Origin: Imperialibacter roseus
Lineage (GTDB): Bacteria; Bacteroidota; Bacteroidia; Cytophagales; Cyclobacteriaceae
Length of the DNA stretch: 64,000 nucleotides
Reading direction: 5' to 3'
NCBI RefSeq assembly: GCF_032999765.1
Contig: NZ_CP136051.1
Span: 3,820,417-3,884,416, forward strand
Part shown: positions 8,494-15,871 of the stretch, piece by piece
Layout: the number at the start of each line of letters is the position of its first letter
Position numbering within the stretch: the stretch's first letter is position 1
Position numbers and translations under genes: made by a program
Notes under the pieces: generated by a model
The model's input: only the letters and a program-made list of their open reading frames with translations
What the model was told of the DNA's origin: nothing
Database searches by the model: none

Positions 8494-8511
8494 GTTTGTC
8501 CCGGTACAAAC
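8494..8511. promoter_or_regulatory. Candidate repressor operator upstream of the GH31/oxidoreductase cluster
   Basis: The 18-bp sequence GTTTGTCCCGGTACAAAC is palindromic at 16 of 18 positions, with a central CCGG. The shape resembles LacI- or GntR-type operators that control sugar genes. It lies 54-71 bp before the DUF6807 start codon. No regulator gene is adjacent. Confidence 0.5.
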
Positions 8512-8541
8512 TTTTTCCTTCGGGAGAGGTGCAAAAAAAGC

Positions 8542-9096
8542 CTATTTTGGACTTCTGGGCTTCCACGGGGTTTCCTCCACGCCCAGCTCATGCGCCATCA
8601 TGCGGCACAGCACAAAAAGATAGTCGGAAAGGCGGTTAAGAAACTGGACAATACTTTCTTCCACAGCCTCTTGTTCTTGCAATCCAATAACCAATCGTTC
8701 AGCCCTGCGGCAAACACAGCGAGCGATGTGACCATGCGAAACCGAAGGATGGCCGCCTGGGAGAATGAAGTTTTTCATTGGAGGCAGCAAGGCATCCATT
8801 TCATCCATGGCGGCCTCCAGCCTGCTTGTCAATGTTTCGTCAACCTGCGGAACAGGGAATTTGGTACTACCAGGCTCCATGGCCAGGTGCGAGCCTATTG
8901 TAAAAAGTTGCTCCTGTATTTCTATAAAAAATGGTATTCTGGCTTTGTTTACCTCTTGATCCCTCAGTAATCCGATATAGGAATTGAGTTCGTCGACAGT
9001 GCCATAGGTTTCTATGCGAAGATGTGCCTTCGATACCCTGGTGCCACCAAGAAGAGAGGTGGTTCCCTTGTCGCCTGTTTTAGTGTAAATTTTCAT
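8542..9096 (-). CDS. pduO: ATP:cob(I)alamin adenosyltransferase, PduO type
   Basis: A 184-residue protein with all landmarks of the PduO-type family: the N-terminal KIYTKTGDKGTTSLLGG, RIETYGTVDELNSYIG (about 27-42), and the C-terminal FILPGGHP...ARCVCRRAERLV helix. It moves the adenosyl group of ATP to cob(I)alamin to make coenzyme B12, for enzymes such as methylmalonyl-CoA mutase. It lies 6 bp downstream of the ABC ATPase gene, so the two probably share a transcript, though no functional link is obvious. The gene faces away from the M28 peptidase gene. Confidence is high. Confidence 0.94.
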   Translation of the reverse strand: MKIYTKTGDKGTTSLLGGTRVSKAHLRIETYGTVDELNSYIGLLRDQEVNKARIPFFIEIQEQLFTIGSHLAMEPGSTKFPVPQVDETLTSRLEAAMDEMDALLPPMKNFILPGGHPSVSHGHIARCVCRRAERLVIGLQEQEAVEESIVQFLNRLSDYLFVLCRMMAHELGVEETPWKPRSPK

Positions 9097-9102
9097 CCAA
9101 TA

Positions 9103-9819
9103 TCAGACCGGCTCTGACACATGGCGGGTGATGTTTTTATTTTCAGTGTCAGATTCAATCAAACCGTCCCTTAGCCTGATGACCCGGTGCGCATACGTTG
9201 CAATATCTTCTTCGTGTGTCACCATAATGATGGTGTTGCCTTTGTCGTGCAGCTCCTGAAAAAGCTCCATGATGCTGTAAGAGGTCTTCGTGTCGAGGTT
9301 ACCAGTCGGCTCATCCGCCAGGATAATCGAAGGGTTGTTAACGAGCGCTCTCGCAATGGCGACTCTCTGGCGCTGTCCACCAGATAGCTCATTGGGCTTA
9401 TGACGAGCCCTTTCAGCAAGTCCAACACCAGCGAGGGCTGCCATGGCTTGCTCTTCCCTGTCCTCCCGATTCATGCCCGCATAGATAAGCGGAAGTGCAA
9501 CGTTCTCAAGAGACGACTGCCTTGGCAGCAGGTTGAAAGTCTGGAAAACGAACCCGATCTCCTTGTTTCTGATTTCCGCCAGCTCATTTTCAGTAAGATC
9601 GCTAACGTCATGGTTATTGAGGATGTATTGACCTCCGGAAGGCGTATCAAGACAGCCTACAATGTTCATCAACGTAGATTTCCCAGAACCTGACGGCCCC
9701 ATAAAAGCCACATATTCACCCCTATTGATGTCGATGGTGATGGACTTAAGAGCGTGGATAGTTTCGCTACCCATCACATATTTTTTGGAAACATCTCTGG
9801 TTTGAATGACTGCACTCAT
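9103..9819 (-). CDS. ABC transporter ATP-binding protein, MacB/LolD type
   Basis: About 238 residues, the size of a stand-alone ATPase subunit. It shows Walker [10 protein letters not shown], the Q-loop in [10 protein letters not shown], signature [15 protein letters not shown], Walker [13 protein letters not shown] and the switch His in VTHEED. The N-terminal [15 protein letters not shown] and the LPLIYAGM stretch point to the MacB/LolD group, which powers mechanotransmission across the inner membrane (lipoprotein release, efflux, or division). No permease gene is adjacent, so the partner must be elsewhere. The ATG at 9819 ([12 protein letters not shown]) fits the family better than the ATG two codons upstream at 9825. 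Confidence 0.93.
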   Translation of the reverse strand: MSAVIQTRDVSKKYVMGSETIHALKSITIDINRGEYVAFMGPSGSGKSTLMNIVGCLDTPSGGQYILNNHDVSDLTENELAEIRNKEIGFVFQTFNLLPRQSSLENVALPLIYAGMNREDREEQAMAALAGVGLAERARHKPNELSGGQRQRVAIARALVNNPSIILADEPTGNLDTKTSYSIMELFQELHDKGNTIIMVTHEEDIATYAHRVIRLRDGLIESDTENKNITRHVSEPV

Positions 9820-10117
9820 GAACAAAAGGGGTTTTAGAAAATTTTAATATACAATAATACCTCGAACGATTGGAAAATCCACAACTAATTCTTTAGTGGG
9901 TACTTTTTAATTGCCCAAAGGTTTCACTACCGTTTTCAACCTTAACGATGAACACCACTCTATTTGTTTACTTTCATGCCAATGAATTACAGTATTGGTC
10001 TGTATTTTTTTCAAGCTCACCAGTATATTGCAATCTCTTTTGCCGGTTCTTGGCAATTGAAGAACCATCGAACACCCGCAGTGCCTTATTCATCGTGAAC
10101 CTTTGATAACAAAAAAA

Positions 10118-11509
10118 ATGAAATTGAAATACATTGCCCTTGTACTACTATGCTGCCTGACTATCGACAACATAACTGCACAAAAAGCAAAAACTGACGA
10201 TCAGGATGTTGAAATGATCCGCAAAATCTATGACGAGGCGCTTGGCAAAGGCGAATCGTATCAGATGCTGGAGTTTCTTACAAAGCAAATCGGCGCCCGA
10301 TTAGCCGGCTCGCCAGGGGCAGCAGCAGCAGTGGACTGGAGCAAAGAAACTATGGAGGGCTTTGAGTTTGACAACGTATTTCTTCAGGAAGTAATGGTGC
10401 CTCACTGGGTAAGAGGCCAAAAGGAAATTGGCAAGATCGTTAATTCCAAAATGGGTTCGGTGGAAGTCAACGTTGTGGCACTGGGCAACTCGGTGGGCTC
10501 CGGGCCTAACGGCGTGGCCGGAAAAATAGTAGAAGTGCAAAACTTTGACGAGCTGGCCGCTCTTGGCGAAACTGGTATAAAAGGGAAAATCGTCTTTTTC
10601 AACCGCCGGATGGATCCTACCTTGATTGAAACTTTTGAAGCCTATGGCGGCGCTGGCAACCAAAGGGGTGCCGGGCCATCTGAAGCCGCCAAGTATGGTG
10701 CCATTGGGGTTGTAGTCCGCTCGCTGACCAATGCACTGGACGACCACCCGCACACTGGCAGCACCAACTACACGCCCAATCTTTACAAGCTGCCAGCGGT
10801 GGCCATCAGCACCAACGATGCCGATAAGCTGAGCAGGATGCTGAAGGACGACTCTGAGCTTGAGTTCTACTTTGAGACGCATTCACAGATGCTACCGGAC
10901 AAGCTATCACACAACGTAGTGGGCGAACTTAAGGGCAGCAGCAAAGCAGACGAATACATTGTTGTTGGCGGGCACCTCGACTCCTGGGATCTGTCGCAGG
11001 GTGCCCACGACGATGGCACTGGCTGTGTGCAGTCTATTGAGGTGCTTCGGATTCTCAAGGCTATTGGCTACAAGCCAAAAAGAACCCTGAGGGCTGTAAT
11101 GTTCATGAACGAAGAAAATGGCCTTAGGGGAGGACGGAAATACGCTGAATTGGCTGCCGAAAATAAAGAGAAACACATAGCTGCCATGGAATCGGATCGT
11201 GGTGGCTTCAAACCGCTTGGGTTTACTTTTACTGCTGAAGACAAGCAGGTAGAGCGCATCAAAGGCTGGGCGCCATTGTTCGTGCCTTATCAGATTTACA
11301 AGTTTGACACCGGAGGTGGTGGGGCCGACATCAGCCCACTGGCAACACAAGGCGTGCCCATGATTGGCTTCTACCCCGACCCGCAACGCTACTTCGACTA
11401 CCACCATACGGCGATTGACACGTTCGACAAAGTGAGTCGGAGAGAGCTGGAGTTGGGCGCTGCCACCATGGCGGCTTTAACCTATTTGATTGACAAGTAC
11501 GGGCTTTAA
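10118..11509 (+). CDS. M28 family zinc peptidase with PA domain, secreted
   Basis: A 463-residue secreted peptidase. The ATG at 10118 gives a good signal peptide (MKLKYIALVLLCCLT...TAQ); a start five codons upstream is also open. A PA-type insert occupies roughly residues 125-255. The dinuclear zinc site of M28 is complete (numbered from 10103): His291 in GGHLDSWD, Asp303 in AHDDGTG, Glu337/338 in MNEENG, Asp365 in ESDRGG, and His435 in YHHTAIDTFDKV. These enzymes are aminopeptidases or carboxypeptidase Q-like dipeptidases acting in the periplasm. It starts a short operon with the beta-lactamase-family gene 21 bp downstream. Confidence 0.93.
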   Translation: MKLKYIALVLLCCLTIDNITAQKAKTDDQDVEMIRKIYDEALGKGESYQMLEFLTKQIGARLAGSPGAAAAVDWSKETMEGFEFDNVFLQEVMVPHWVRGQKEIGKIVNSKMGSVEVNVVALGNSVGSGPNGVAGKIVEVQNFDELAALGETGIKGKIVFFNRRMDPTLIETFEAYGGAGNQRGAGPSEAAKYGAIGVVVRSLTNALDDHPHTGSTNYTPNLYKLPAVAISTNDADKLSRMLKDDSELEFYFETHSQMLPDKLSHNVVGELKGSSKADEYIVVGGHLDSWDLSQGAHDDGTGCVQSIEVLRILKAIGYKPKRTLRAVMFMNEENGLRGGRKYAELAAENKEKHIAAMESDRGGFKPLGFTFTAEDKQVERIKGWAPLFVPYQIYKFDTGGGGADISPLATQGVPMIGFYPDPQRYFDYHHTAIDTFDKVSRRELELGAATMAALTYLIDKYGL

Positions 11510-11530
11510 AGGATTGTTAATTTGAGACTT

Positions 11531-12271
11531 ATGATGACAGATTGGATGGCTGCCGGGATCAGGAAACTTCTTCCTTTCATTGTAATATTGTTTTGTATCG
11601 GAACTGCCCATGCACAGTTCCAGATTGAGGTTAAAAAGCACAGCAACTCTATATACATTTACGAGTCGTACGGTGCCTATCAGGGAGGAAAAGTGGGTGC
11701 CAACGCTGTCATCTTTGTGGGCAATGACAGCGTGGTGGTCATTGACACTCCCTGGGGAAATGACCAAACCGTGCAGCTACTTGACTGGATTGACACTGAA
11801 ATCAAAAAACCAGTAGCCAGCTTTGTGATTACGCACTTCCACGATGACCGGATAGGTGGTATTGATATCCTAAAAGCAAGAGGCATTCCGGCCGTGAGTT
11901 CGGAGCTAACGGCCAAACTGGCCGTGGAAAATGGCATTGCTAAACCAGACGTCCTCTTTAAAAACGACACCACCATCACTCTGGCAGGAGGCAAAATTGA
12001 GGTTTTCTATCCCGGACCGGGTCACAGCCCCGACAACGTGGTCGTTTACTTCCCTTCGGAAAAACTCCTGTATGGCGGCTGTTTTTTGAAGGATGCTTCA
12101 ACTACTTCCCTGGGCAACCTGGGAGATGCAGACGTTACCGCCTGGCCTGTGAGTCTCGAAAAAATGAAAAAGCGGTTTCTAAAACCCAAGATGGTCATTC
12201 CCGGGCACGGGGGATTGGAGCCGGGGGCTATTGAGAATACGGCGAAATTATTAGATGATAAAAAAGACTAA
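11531..12271 (+). CDS. Subclass B1 metallo-beta-lactamase
   Basis: A 246-residue protein with a signal peptide ending AHAQ. Every B1 zinc ligand is present (numbered from a TTG at 11522): His105, His107 and Asp109 in THFHDDRIGG, His168 in GPGHSPDNVVVYFP, Cys187 in GGCFLKD and His229 in VIPGHGG. Lys190 and Asn199 (SLGNLGDADVTAWP) match the substrate-binding Lys224 and Asn233 of B1 enzymes such as CcrA. B1 enzymes hydrolyse penicillins, cephalosporins and carbapenems in the periplasm. It follows the M28 gene closely, without mobile elements, so it looks like a resident chromosomal gene. The start is either ATG at 11531 or 11534. Confidence 0.9.
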   Translation: MMTDWMAAGIRKLLPFIVILFCIGTAHAQFQIEVKKHSNSIYIYESYGAYQGGKVGANAVIFVGNDSVVVIDTPWGNDQTVQLLDWIDTEIKKPVASFVITHFHDDRIGGIDILKARGIPAVSSELTAKLAVENGIAKPDVLFKNDTTITLAGGKIEVFYPGPGHSPDNVVVYFPSEKLLYGGCFLKDASTTSLGNLGDADVTAWPVSLEKMKKRFLKPKMVIPGHGGLEPGAIENTAKLLDDKKD

Positions 12272-12295
12272 CAAGAAAGGTGTATTCATGTCCTT

Positions 12296-12652
12296 TCAGT
12301 ACTCACTCGCCAATGTTTCGATAGGGATATTCAAGTGTTTGCTTAAGTTCCTTATCATAGGCAAAGTAAGCTTTCTCTTCATCGAAAGCACGTCAGACAC
12401 TCTGCTCTTATCTCCAATAAGCGATGTTAAGTCTTTAGACTTCAGGCCCAACTCTTCCATTCTCACCCTGATCGCCTGGATAGGCTTCAATGATCCCATT
12501 GGATAATTTCTTTCTTCATAATCCCACACTAACAAAGATATAATCTGCAATTCGTCCTCCTCTTTGGAGTTCACTTCGCAATCAATTAATTCGTCAATCC
12601 GCTTTAGTGCGTTATTATAATCTTTCTCATTTCTTATTACACTTATTTCCAT
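12296..12652 (-). CDS. higA: HigA-type antitoxin
   Basis: A 118-residue protein with a C-terminal helix-turn-helix (about 70-110: MEELGLKSKDLTSLIG then SRVSDVLSMKRKLT). The N-terminal part, MEISVIRNEKDYNNALKRIDELI, is the pattern of HigA antitoxins of the inverse-order type. It binds and neutralises the HigB toxin and represses its own operon. It follows higB by one base, so translation is coupled. It converges on the beta-lactamase gene with a 24-bp gap. Confidence 0.9.
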   Translation of the reverse strand: MEISVIRNEKDYNNALKRIDELIDCEVNSKEEDELQIISLLVWDYEERNYPMGSLKPIQAIRVRMEELGLKSKDLTSLIGDKSRVSDVLSMKRKLTLPMIRNLSKHLNIPIETLASEY

Positions 12653-12653
12653 T

Positions 12654-12950
12654 TCAAATCTCCTTTATATTACTAATGCTATCGTAATCTTTATGAGTTC
12701 CGATAAACCTTATGTATACCATTTGAATCTGGTATCTAAAAACTACAACCAACCTGTATTTATTGCGACAAATATTGAAAAATGCCCTGTTGTTACCCAC
12801 AAAATCAACTGATGGAAATACCTCCTTCACCTCATTCGGGTTTTGCCAACTCGATTTAGAAACGATCGTATGCCATTCAATTAAAGGAAGTTCACTGTCA
12901 TGGTACAAACTCCAGAATTCCTTTAACGTCCTTTTTGCGATTACTCTCAA
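12654..12950 (-). CDS. higB: HigB-type mRNA interferase toxin
   Basis: A 98-residue RelE-superfamily toxin. KRTLKEFW near the start, WHTIVSKSSWQNPNEVKEVFPSVD in part, and the C-terminal FRYQIQMVYIRFIGTHKDYD are the HigB hallmarks (the GTHxxYD end carries the conserved His and Tyr/Asp). It cleaves mRNA on the ribosome. The frame opens with a TTG at 12950, since an in-frame TGA lies two codons before it; there is no ATG in the N-terminal part. The toxin gene comes first, as usual for higBA. Confidence 0.9.
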   Translation of the reverse strand: MRVIAKRTLKEFWSLYHDSELPLIEWHTIVSKSSWQNPNEVKEVFPSVDFVGNNRAFFNICRNKYRLVVVFRYQIQMVYIRFIGTHKDYDSISNIKEI

Positions 12951-13052
12951 TCTTCATTGTTTGATAACCAACTAAAAGTCGGTAAAAGTTGCCAAAATGC
13001 AAACTTTATTTTACTCCCTCCATCGTAGCTTTTAAAAAAATTCAAAAAACAC

Positions 13053-13075
13053 TTGACTCTAACGTAACGTCATAG
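13053..13075 (+). promoter_or_regulatory. Candidate MerR-type operator/promoter
   Basis: The segment starts TTGACTCTAACGTAACGTCA and lies 32 bp before the start of the MerR gene. The outer TGAC/GTCA and inner bases form an imperfect 19-bp palindrome beginning right at a TTGAC -35-like box, the place where MerR proteins bind between promoter elements. This fits autoregulation. Confidence 0.45.
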
Positions 13076-13106
13076 CCTTTCTTTGCATCATCATTAATGA
13101 AAAGGT

Positions 13107-13874
13107 ATGGCAGGCTATACGGTAAAAAAGCTGGCAAAACTAGCTGGAGTAAGTGTGCGCACGCTTCACCACTACGACCAGATTGGTCTTTTGACTCCTG
13201 AAGAACGAGGGTTCGATTCAGGGTACAGGTACTATGGAAGGCATGAAATGTTACGCCTGCAGCAGATCCTGTTCTACCGAGAATTAGGCTTTGCTCTGAA
13301 GGAAATCAAAAAGATCATGGACGAAAAGGATTTTGACTTGCTGAAATCGCTGGAGTTCCAGAAGTCGGAAATTCATAAGCAGATTGCCAGAAACAAGGTG
13401 TTGTTAGGCACTTTGGAGAAAACAATTGATGAAATAAAAAACAGAAAAACAATGGTAACAGATAAAGAAATGTACGAGGGCTTCACCGAAGAGCAGGTGA
13501 AAAGCTACCGTCAGGAAGTAGTGGACAGATGGGGTAAGGAGGCCCTGGATCATTCTGAAAATGTGATTCGAAACAAGACAAAAGAAGAATGGGCTCATAC
13601 AAAAAAGCAATCGGACGACTTCTGCCGCCAAATGGTAGCCTTAATGAGTCAGCCAGTCACTCATAGGGAGGTGCAACAGCTAATCGCTAGGCATCATGCA
13701 TGGATAGGTCAGTTTTTCGAAGTAACAGAAGAAAAGTACCGAGGCCTCGCTGACATGTACGTGGCGGACGAGCGATTCAAAGTCAACTATGAAAAGTTTG
13801 CATTTGGATTGGCTGAATACATGAAAAAGGCGATGTACCAGTTTTGTGAGAATGGAATGAAGATACAAAAATAG
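13107..13874 (+). CDS. MerR family regulator with TipAS ligand-binding domain
   Basis: A 255-residue regulator. Residues 4-72 are a MerR winged helix (YTVKKLAKLAGVSVRTLHHY, GYRYYGRHEMLRLQQI), residues about 75-115 a dimerisation coiled coil, and 140-250 a TipAS domain (YEGFTEEQVKSYRQEVVDRWG, RHHAWIGQFF, ADERFKVNYE). TipAS proteins bind thiopeptides or other hydrophobic drugs and switch on a promoter. No efflux or effector gene follows; the downstream space is taken by an insertion sequence, and the original terminator shows that the gene was monocistronic before. The inducer is unknown. Confidence 0.92.
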   Translation: MAGYTVKKLAKLAGVSVRTLHHYDQIGLLTPEERGFDSGYRYYGRHEMLRLQQILFYRELGFALKEIKKIMDEKDFDLLKSLEFQKSEIHKQIARNKVLLGTLEKTIDEIKNRKTMVTDKEMYEGFTEEQVKSYRQEVVDRWGKEALDHSENVIRNKTKEEWAHTKKQSDDFCRQMVALMSQPVTHREVQQLIARHHAWIGQFFEVTEEKYRGLADMYVADERFKVNYEKFAFGLAEYMKKAMYQFCENGMKIQK

Positions 13875-13882
13875 TCTCAACA

Positions 13883-13889
13883 AGCAGGC
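13883..13889 (+). repeat. Left copy of IS target-site duplication
   Basis: AGCAGGC here is repeated at 15188-15194, right after the IS end. IS256-family elements make 8-9 bp duplications; the eighth base differs now (G left, C right), so one copy has probably mutated. Confidence 0.6.
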
Positions 13890-13913
13890 GAGAGTGTTAC
13901 AATAACTGTGTCA
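13890..13913 (+). repeat. Left terminal inverted repeat of the IS
   Basis: Matches the reverse complement of 15164-15187 at 19 of 24 positions. The inner part TTACA-N-TAACTGTGTCA is best conserved and probably binds the transposase. Confidence 0.75.
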
Positions 13914-13950
13914 AGTCATTGATTTAGTAAAAATCGATAACTTGATACAA

Positions 13951-15159
13951 ATGGAAAAAGGAAAATTTGACTATGAGTCCTTCAAGAAGAGCGCTACTCA
14001 GCGGCTCAAGCAAGGAGACAGCCTGTTAGGCAAAGAAGGTGTCTTCACTCCATTACTTAAGGAATTTCTTGAAGAAGCTCTTTCGGGTGAGCTGGATGCT
14101 CATCTGGACGAGGAAGTGCCTAATCGCAAGAATGGTAAGGGCAGTAAGGTTTTGAAAACGAGTCTGGGCAATGTCGAGATAGACACGCCCAGGGATCGCA
14201 ATGGTACCTTCGATCCAGAGATGGTTCCCAAGCGCCAGCGAACCTTAGGTGTTGACCTGGACAGGCAAATACTAGCCCTGTATGCCCGTGGCGCCAGCTA
14301 TGGTGATATCAGCGATCATTTACAGGAAATGTATGGCCTAGACGTGTCTACCGCCACCATAAGCCGTGTAACAGACAAGATACTACCTCTGGTGCAAGAG
14401 TGGCGCAGCAGGCCTCTGGAGTCGGTCTATCCCTTTGTTTGGCTGGATGCTATTCACTACAAAGTTCGTCATGAAGGCAGGGTACTCAATCGTGCAGTGT
14501 ATTGTATGATTGGATTGAATCAGGAGGGCTACAAAGAGCTTCTGGGCATGTATATCAATGAAAATGAGGGCTCTAAGTTCTGGTTGCAGGTGCTTACAGA
14601 TCTGCAGAACCGTGGTGTTGAAGACATCTTCATTGCTAGCATAGATAACCTGACAGGCTTTGCTGATGCCATAGAGTCAATCTTCCCTAATACTGAGGTA
14701 CAGCTGTGTGTGGTGCATCAAATCCGTAACTCTCAGAAGTACTTGTCCTACAAAGACCTCAAGGCATTTATGAAGGATCTTAAGCCCGTCTATCAGGCTT
14801 CCACCAAAGAGTTAGCAGAGAGACAACTGGATCAGCTAGCTGCTGTCTGGGGCAGCAAATACCCTAAAGTGATCGACTCCTGGAGAAAGAACTGGGCCAG
14901 GCTTTCCTGCTACTTCCAATACTCCAAGGAGATCAGGCGTATCATCTATACCACCAATATCATAGAAGGGTTTTACAGACAGATACGCAACGTAACCAAG
15001 AGCAAAGGAGCCTTTACTTCTGAAGATGCTTTGATGAAACTGCTGTTCCTGGCTCAGGAGAATATCTGTTCAAAGTGGAACAGACCAGTACACAACTGGA
15101 ACCAGACTTTAGCCCAGCTTTCTATTATATTTGGAGATAGGCTCAAGCTTAATATTTAA
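13951..15159 (+). CDS. IS256 family transposase
   Basis: 402 residues from the ATG at 13951; a TTG three codons upstream is a weaker start. It has the DDE triad of IS256/mutator transposases: Asp169 in VWLDAIHYKVR, Asp235 in ASIDNLTGFADAI and Glu342 in TTNIIEGFYRQIR, with the CVVHQIRNS motif at 256-264 (numbered from 13942). The N-terminal part includes a helical DNA-binding region and PRDRNGTFDPEMVPKRQR, typical of the family. The frame is unbroken. It catalyses copy-out, paste-in movement through a circular intermediate. Confidence 0.96.
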   Translation: MEKGKFDYESFKKSATQRLKQGDSLLGKEGVFTPLLKEFLEEALSGELDAHLDEEVPNRKNGKGSKVLKTSLGNVEIDTPRDRNGTFDPEMVPKRQRTLGVDLDRQILALYARGASYGDISDHLQEMYGLDVSTATISRVTDKILPLVQEWRSRPLESVYPFVWLDAIHYKVRHEGRVLNRAVYCMIGLNQEGYKELLGMYINENEGSKFWLQVLTDLQNRGVEDIFIASIDNLTGFADAIESIFPNTEVQLCVVHQIRNSQKYLSYKDLKAFMKDLKPVYQASTKELAERQLDQLAAVWGSKYPKVIDSWRKNWARLSCYFQYSKEIRRIIYTTNIIEGFYRQIRNVTKSKGAFTSEDALMKLLFLAQENICSKWNRPVHNWNQTLAQLSIIFGDRLKLNI

Positions 15160-15163
15160 AGAC

Positions 15164-15187
15164 TGACACAGTTAATGTAATACAACC
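15164..15187 (-). repeat. Right terminal inverted repeat of the IS
   Basis: Partner of 13890-13913. It begins TGACACAGTTAATGTAATAC, just five bases after the transposase stop codon. Confidence 0.75.
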
Positions 15188-15223
15188 AGCAGGCCGTGTA
15201 CCTTTTGCGGCCTGCTATTTTTT
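15188..15223 (+). terminator. Rho-independent terminator, originally of the MerR gene
   Basis: AGCAGGCCG (15188-15196), an 11-nt loop, then CGGCCTGCT (15208-15216), a perfect 9-bp GC-rich stem, followed by ATTTTTT. It overlaps the stop codon of the converging Uma2 gene. The first seven stem bases are the IS target duplication, so the element inserted into the 5' arm and rebuilt it. It now terminates the transposase transcript. Confidence 0.85.
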
Positions 15224-15781
15224 ATCAAATTCTTTCGCTCTGATTTGCTCTATGGCTACTGAAAAACCTTTAAGCACCTTTGACTCAACTGTTCCTTTTT
15301 GCGAAGCAAATGCCAGCAACTCGTACTTTCCATTATTCAATGCAAAAATCTCAATCACTTCATTGGCTGGATCAACTACCCAAAATTCTTTCACCCCAAA
15401 CTTCTCATAAAGTGCTTTTTTTCTTTCCTGGTCGTGATGAAAGGTGGAAGGTGATAGAATTTCAACGACAAGATCGGGCGACCCATTGATATTTCTTTCC
15501 GTCAAAATCCCTTCGTTGGCATGGCTGACAAAGATCAAATCGGGCTGTACCACGTTGTACTCATCAAATCTCACATCAGATGGGGCGTTAAAAACATGCC
15601 CAAGTTTCTTACTATAAACATAGTCCATAATAAGCCTTTGCAAATTCCTTGAAAAGGCCTGATGCTTTAGAGAAGGCGCTGGCGACATATCAAAAAGTTC
15701 TCCATCAATGATTTCATAACGCTTGTCATCATCCAACTTGAGGTATTTGCTGTAAGTGAATTTTTCGGCTACTGCTATCAT
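15215..15781 (-). CDS. Uma2 (DUF820) family PD-(D/E)XK protein
   Basis: A 188-residue protein if started at the ATG at 15781 (MIAVAEKFTYSKYLKL); an ATG 18 codons upstream adds a tail atypical of the family. The motifs RYEIIDGELFDMSPAPS, the VVQPDLIFVS aspartate and DLVVEILSPST glutamate followed by RKKALYEKFGVKEFWVVDP define the Uma2 fold, a PD-(D/E)XK nuclease relative. The family spreads in many copies in cyanobacteria and Bacteroidota and its role is not established. It ends inside the terminator hairpin next to the IS. Confidence 0.88.
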   Translation of the reverse strand: MIAVAEKFTYSKYLKLDDDKRYEIIDGELFDMSPAPSLKHQAFSRNLQRLIMDYVYSKKLGHVFNAPSDVRFDEYNVVQPDLIFVSHANEGILTERNINGSPDLVVEILSPSTFHHDQERKKALYEKFGVKEFWVVDPANEVIEIFALNNGKYELLAFASQKGTVESKVLKGFSVAIEQIRAKEFDKK

Positions 15782-15871
15782 TTGTTCCTGGTAGTTTGTA
15801 AATATACTAACTAATTCCAACGTAAAAAATGCCAAATTGGCGGCAATAACACCGGATCAGCAATAATACAA

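Larger units (their letters stand above)
13890..15187 (+). mobile_element. IS256-family insertion sequence, complete
   Basis: About 1298 bp with one transposase gene. The ends form an imperfect inverted repeat of 24 bp (13890-13913 and 15164-15187) sharing 19 bases, including an 11-base core TAACTGTGTCA. It is flanked by AGCAGGC on both sides. The insertion split a Rho-independent terminator stem downstream of the MerR gene: the right-hand copy still forms the full hairpin. Length, ends and duplication fit the IS256 family. The element appears intact and could be active. Confidence 0.88.

Noticed and set aside
10045..10066. GGTTCTT/AAGAACC inverted repeat upstream of the M28 gene
   Set aside because: A single 7-bp repeat in an AT-rich promoter region is expected by chance; I saw no second copy or partner site.
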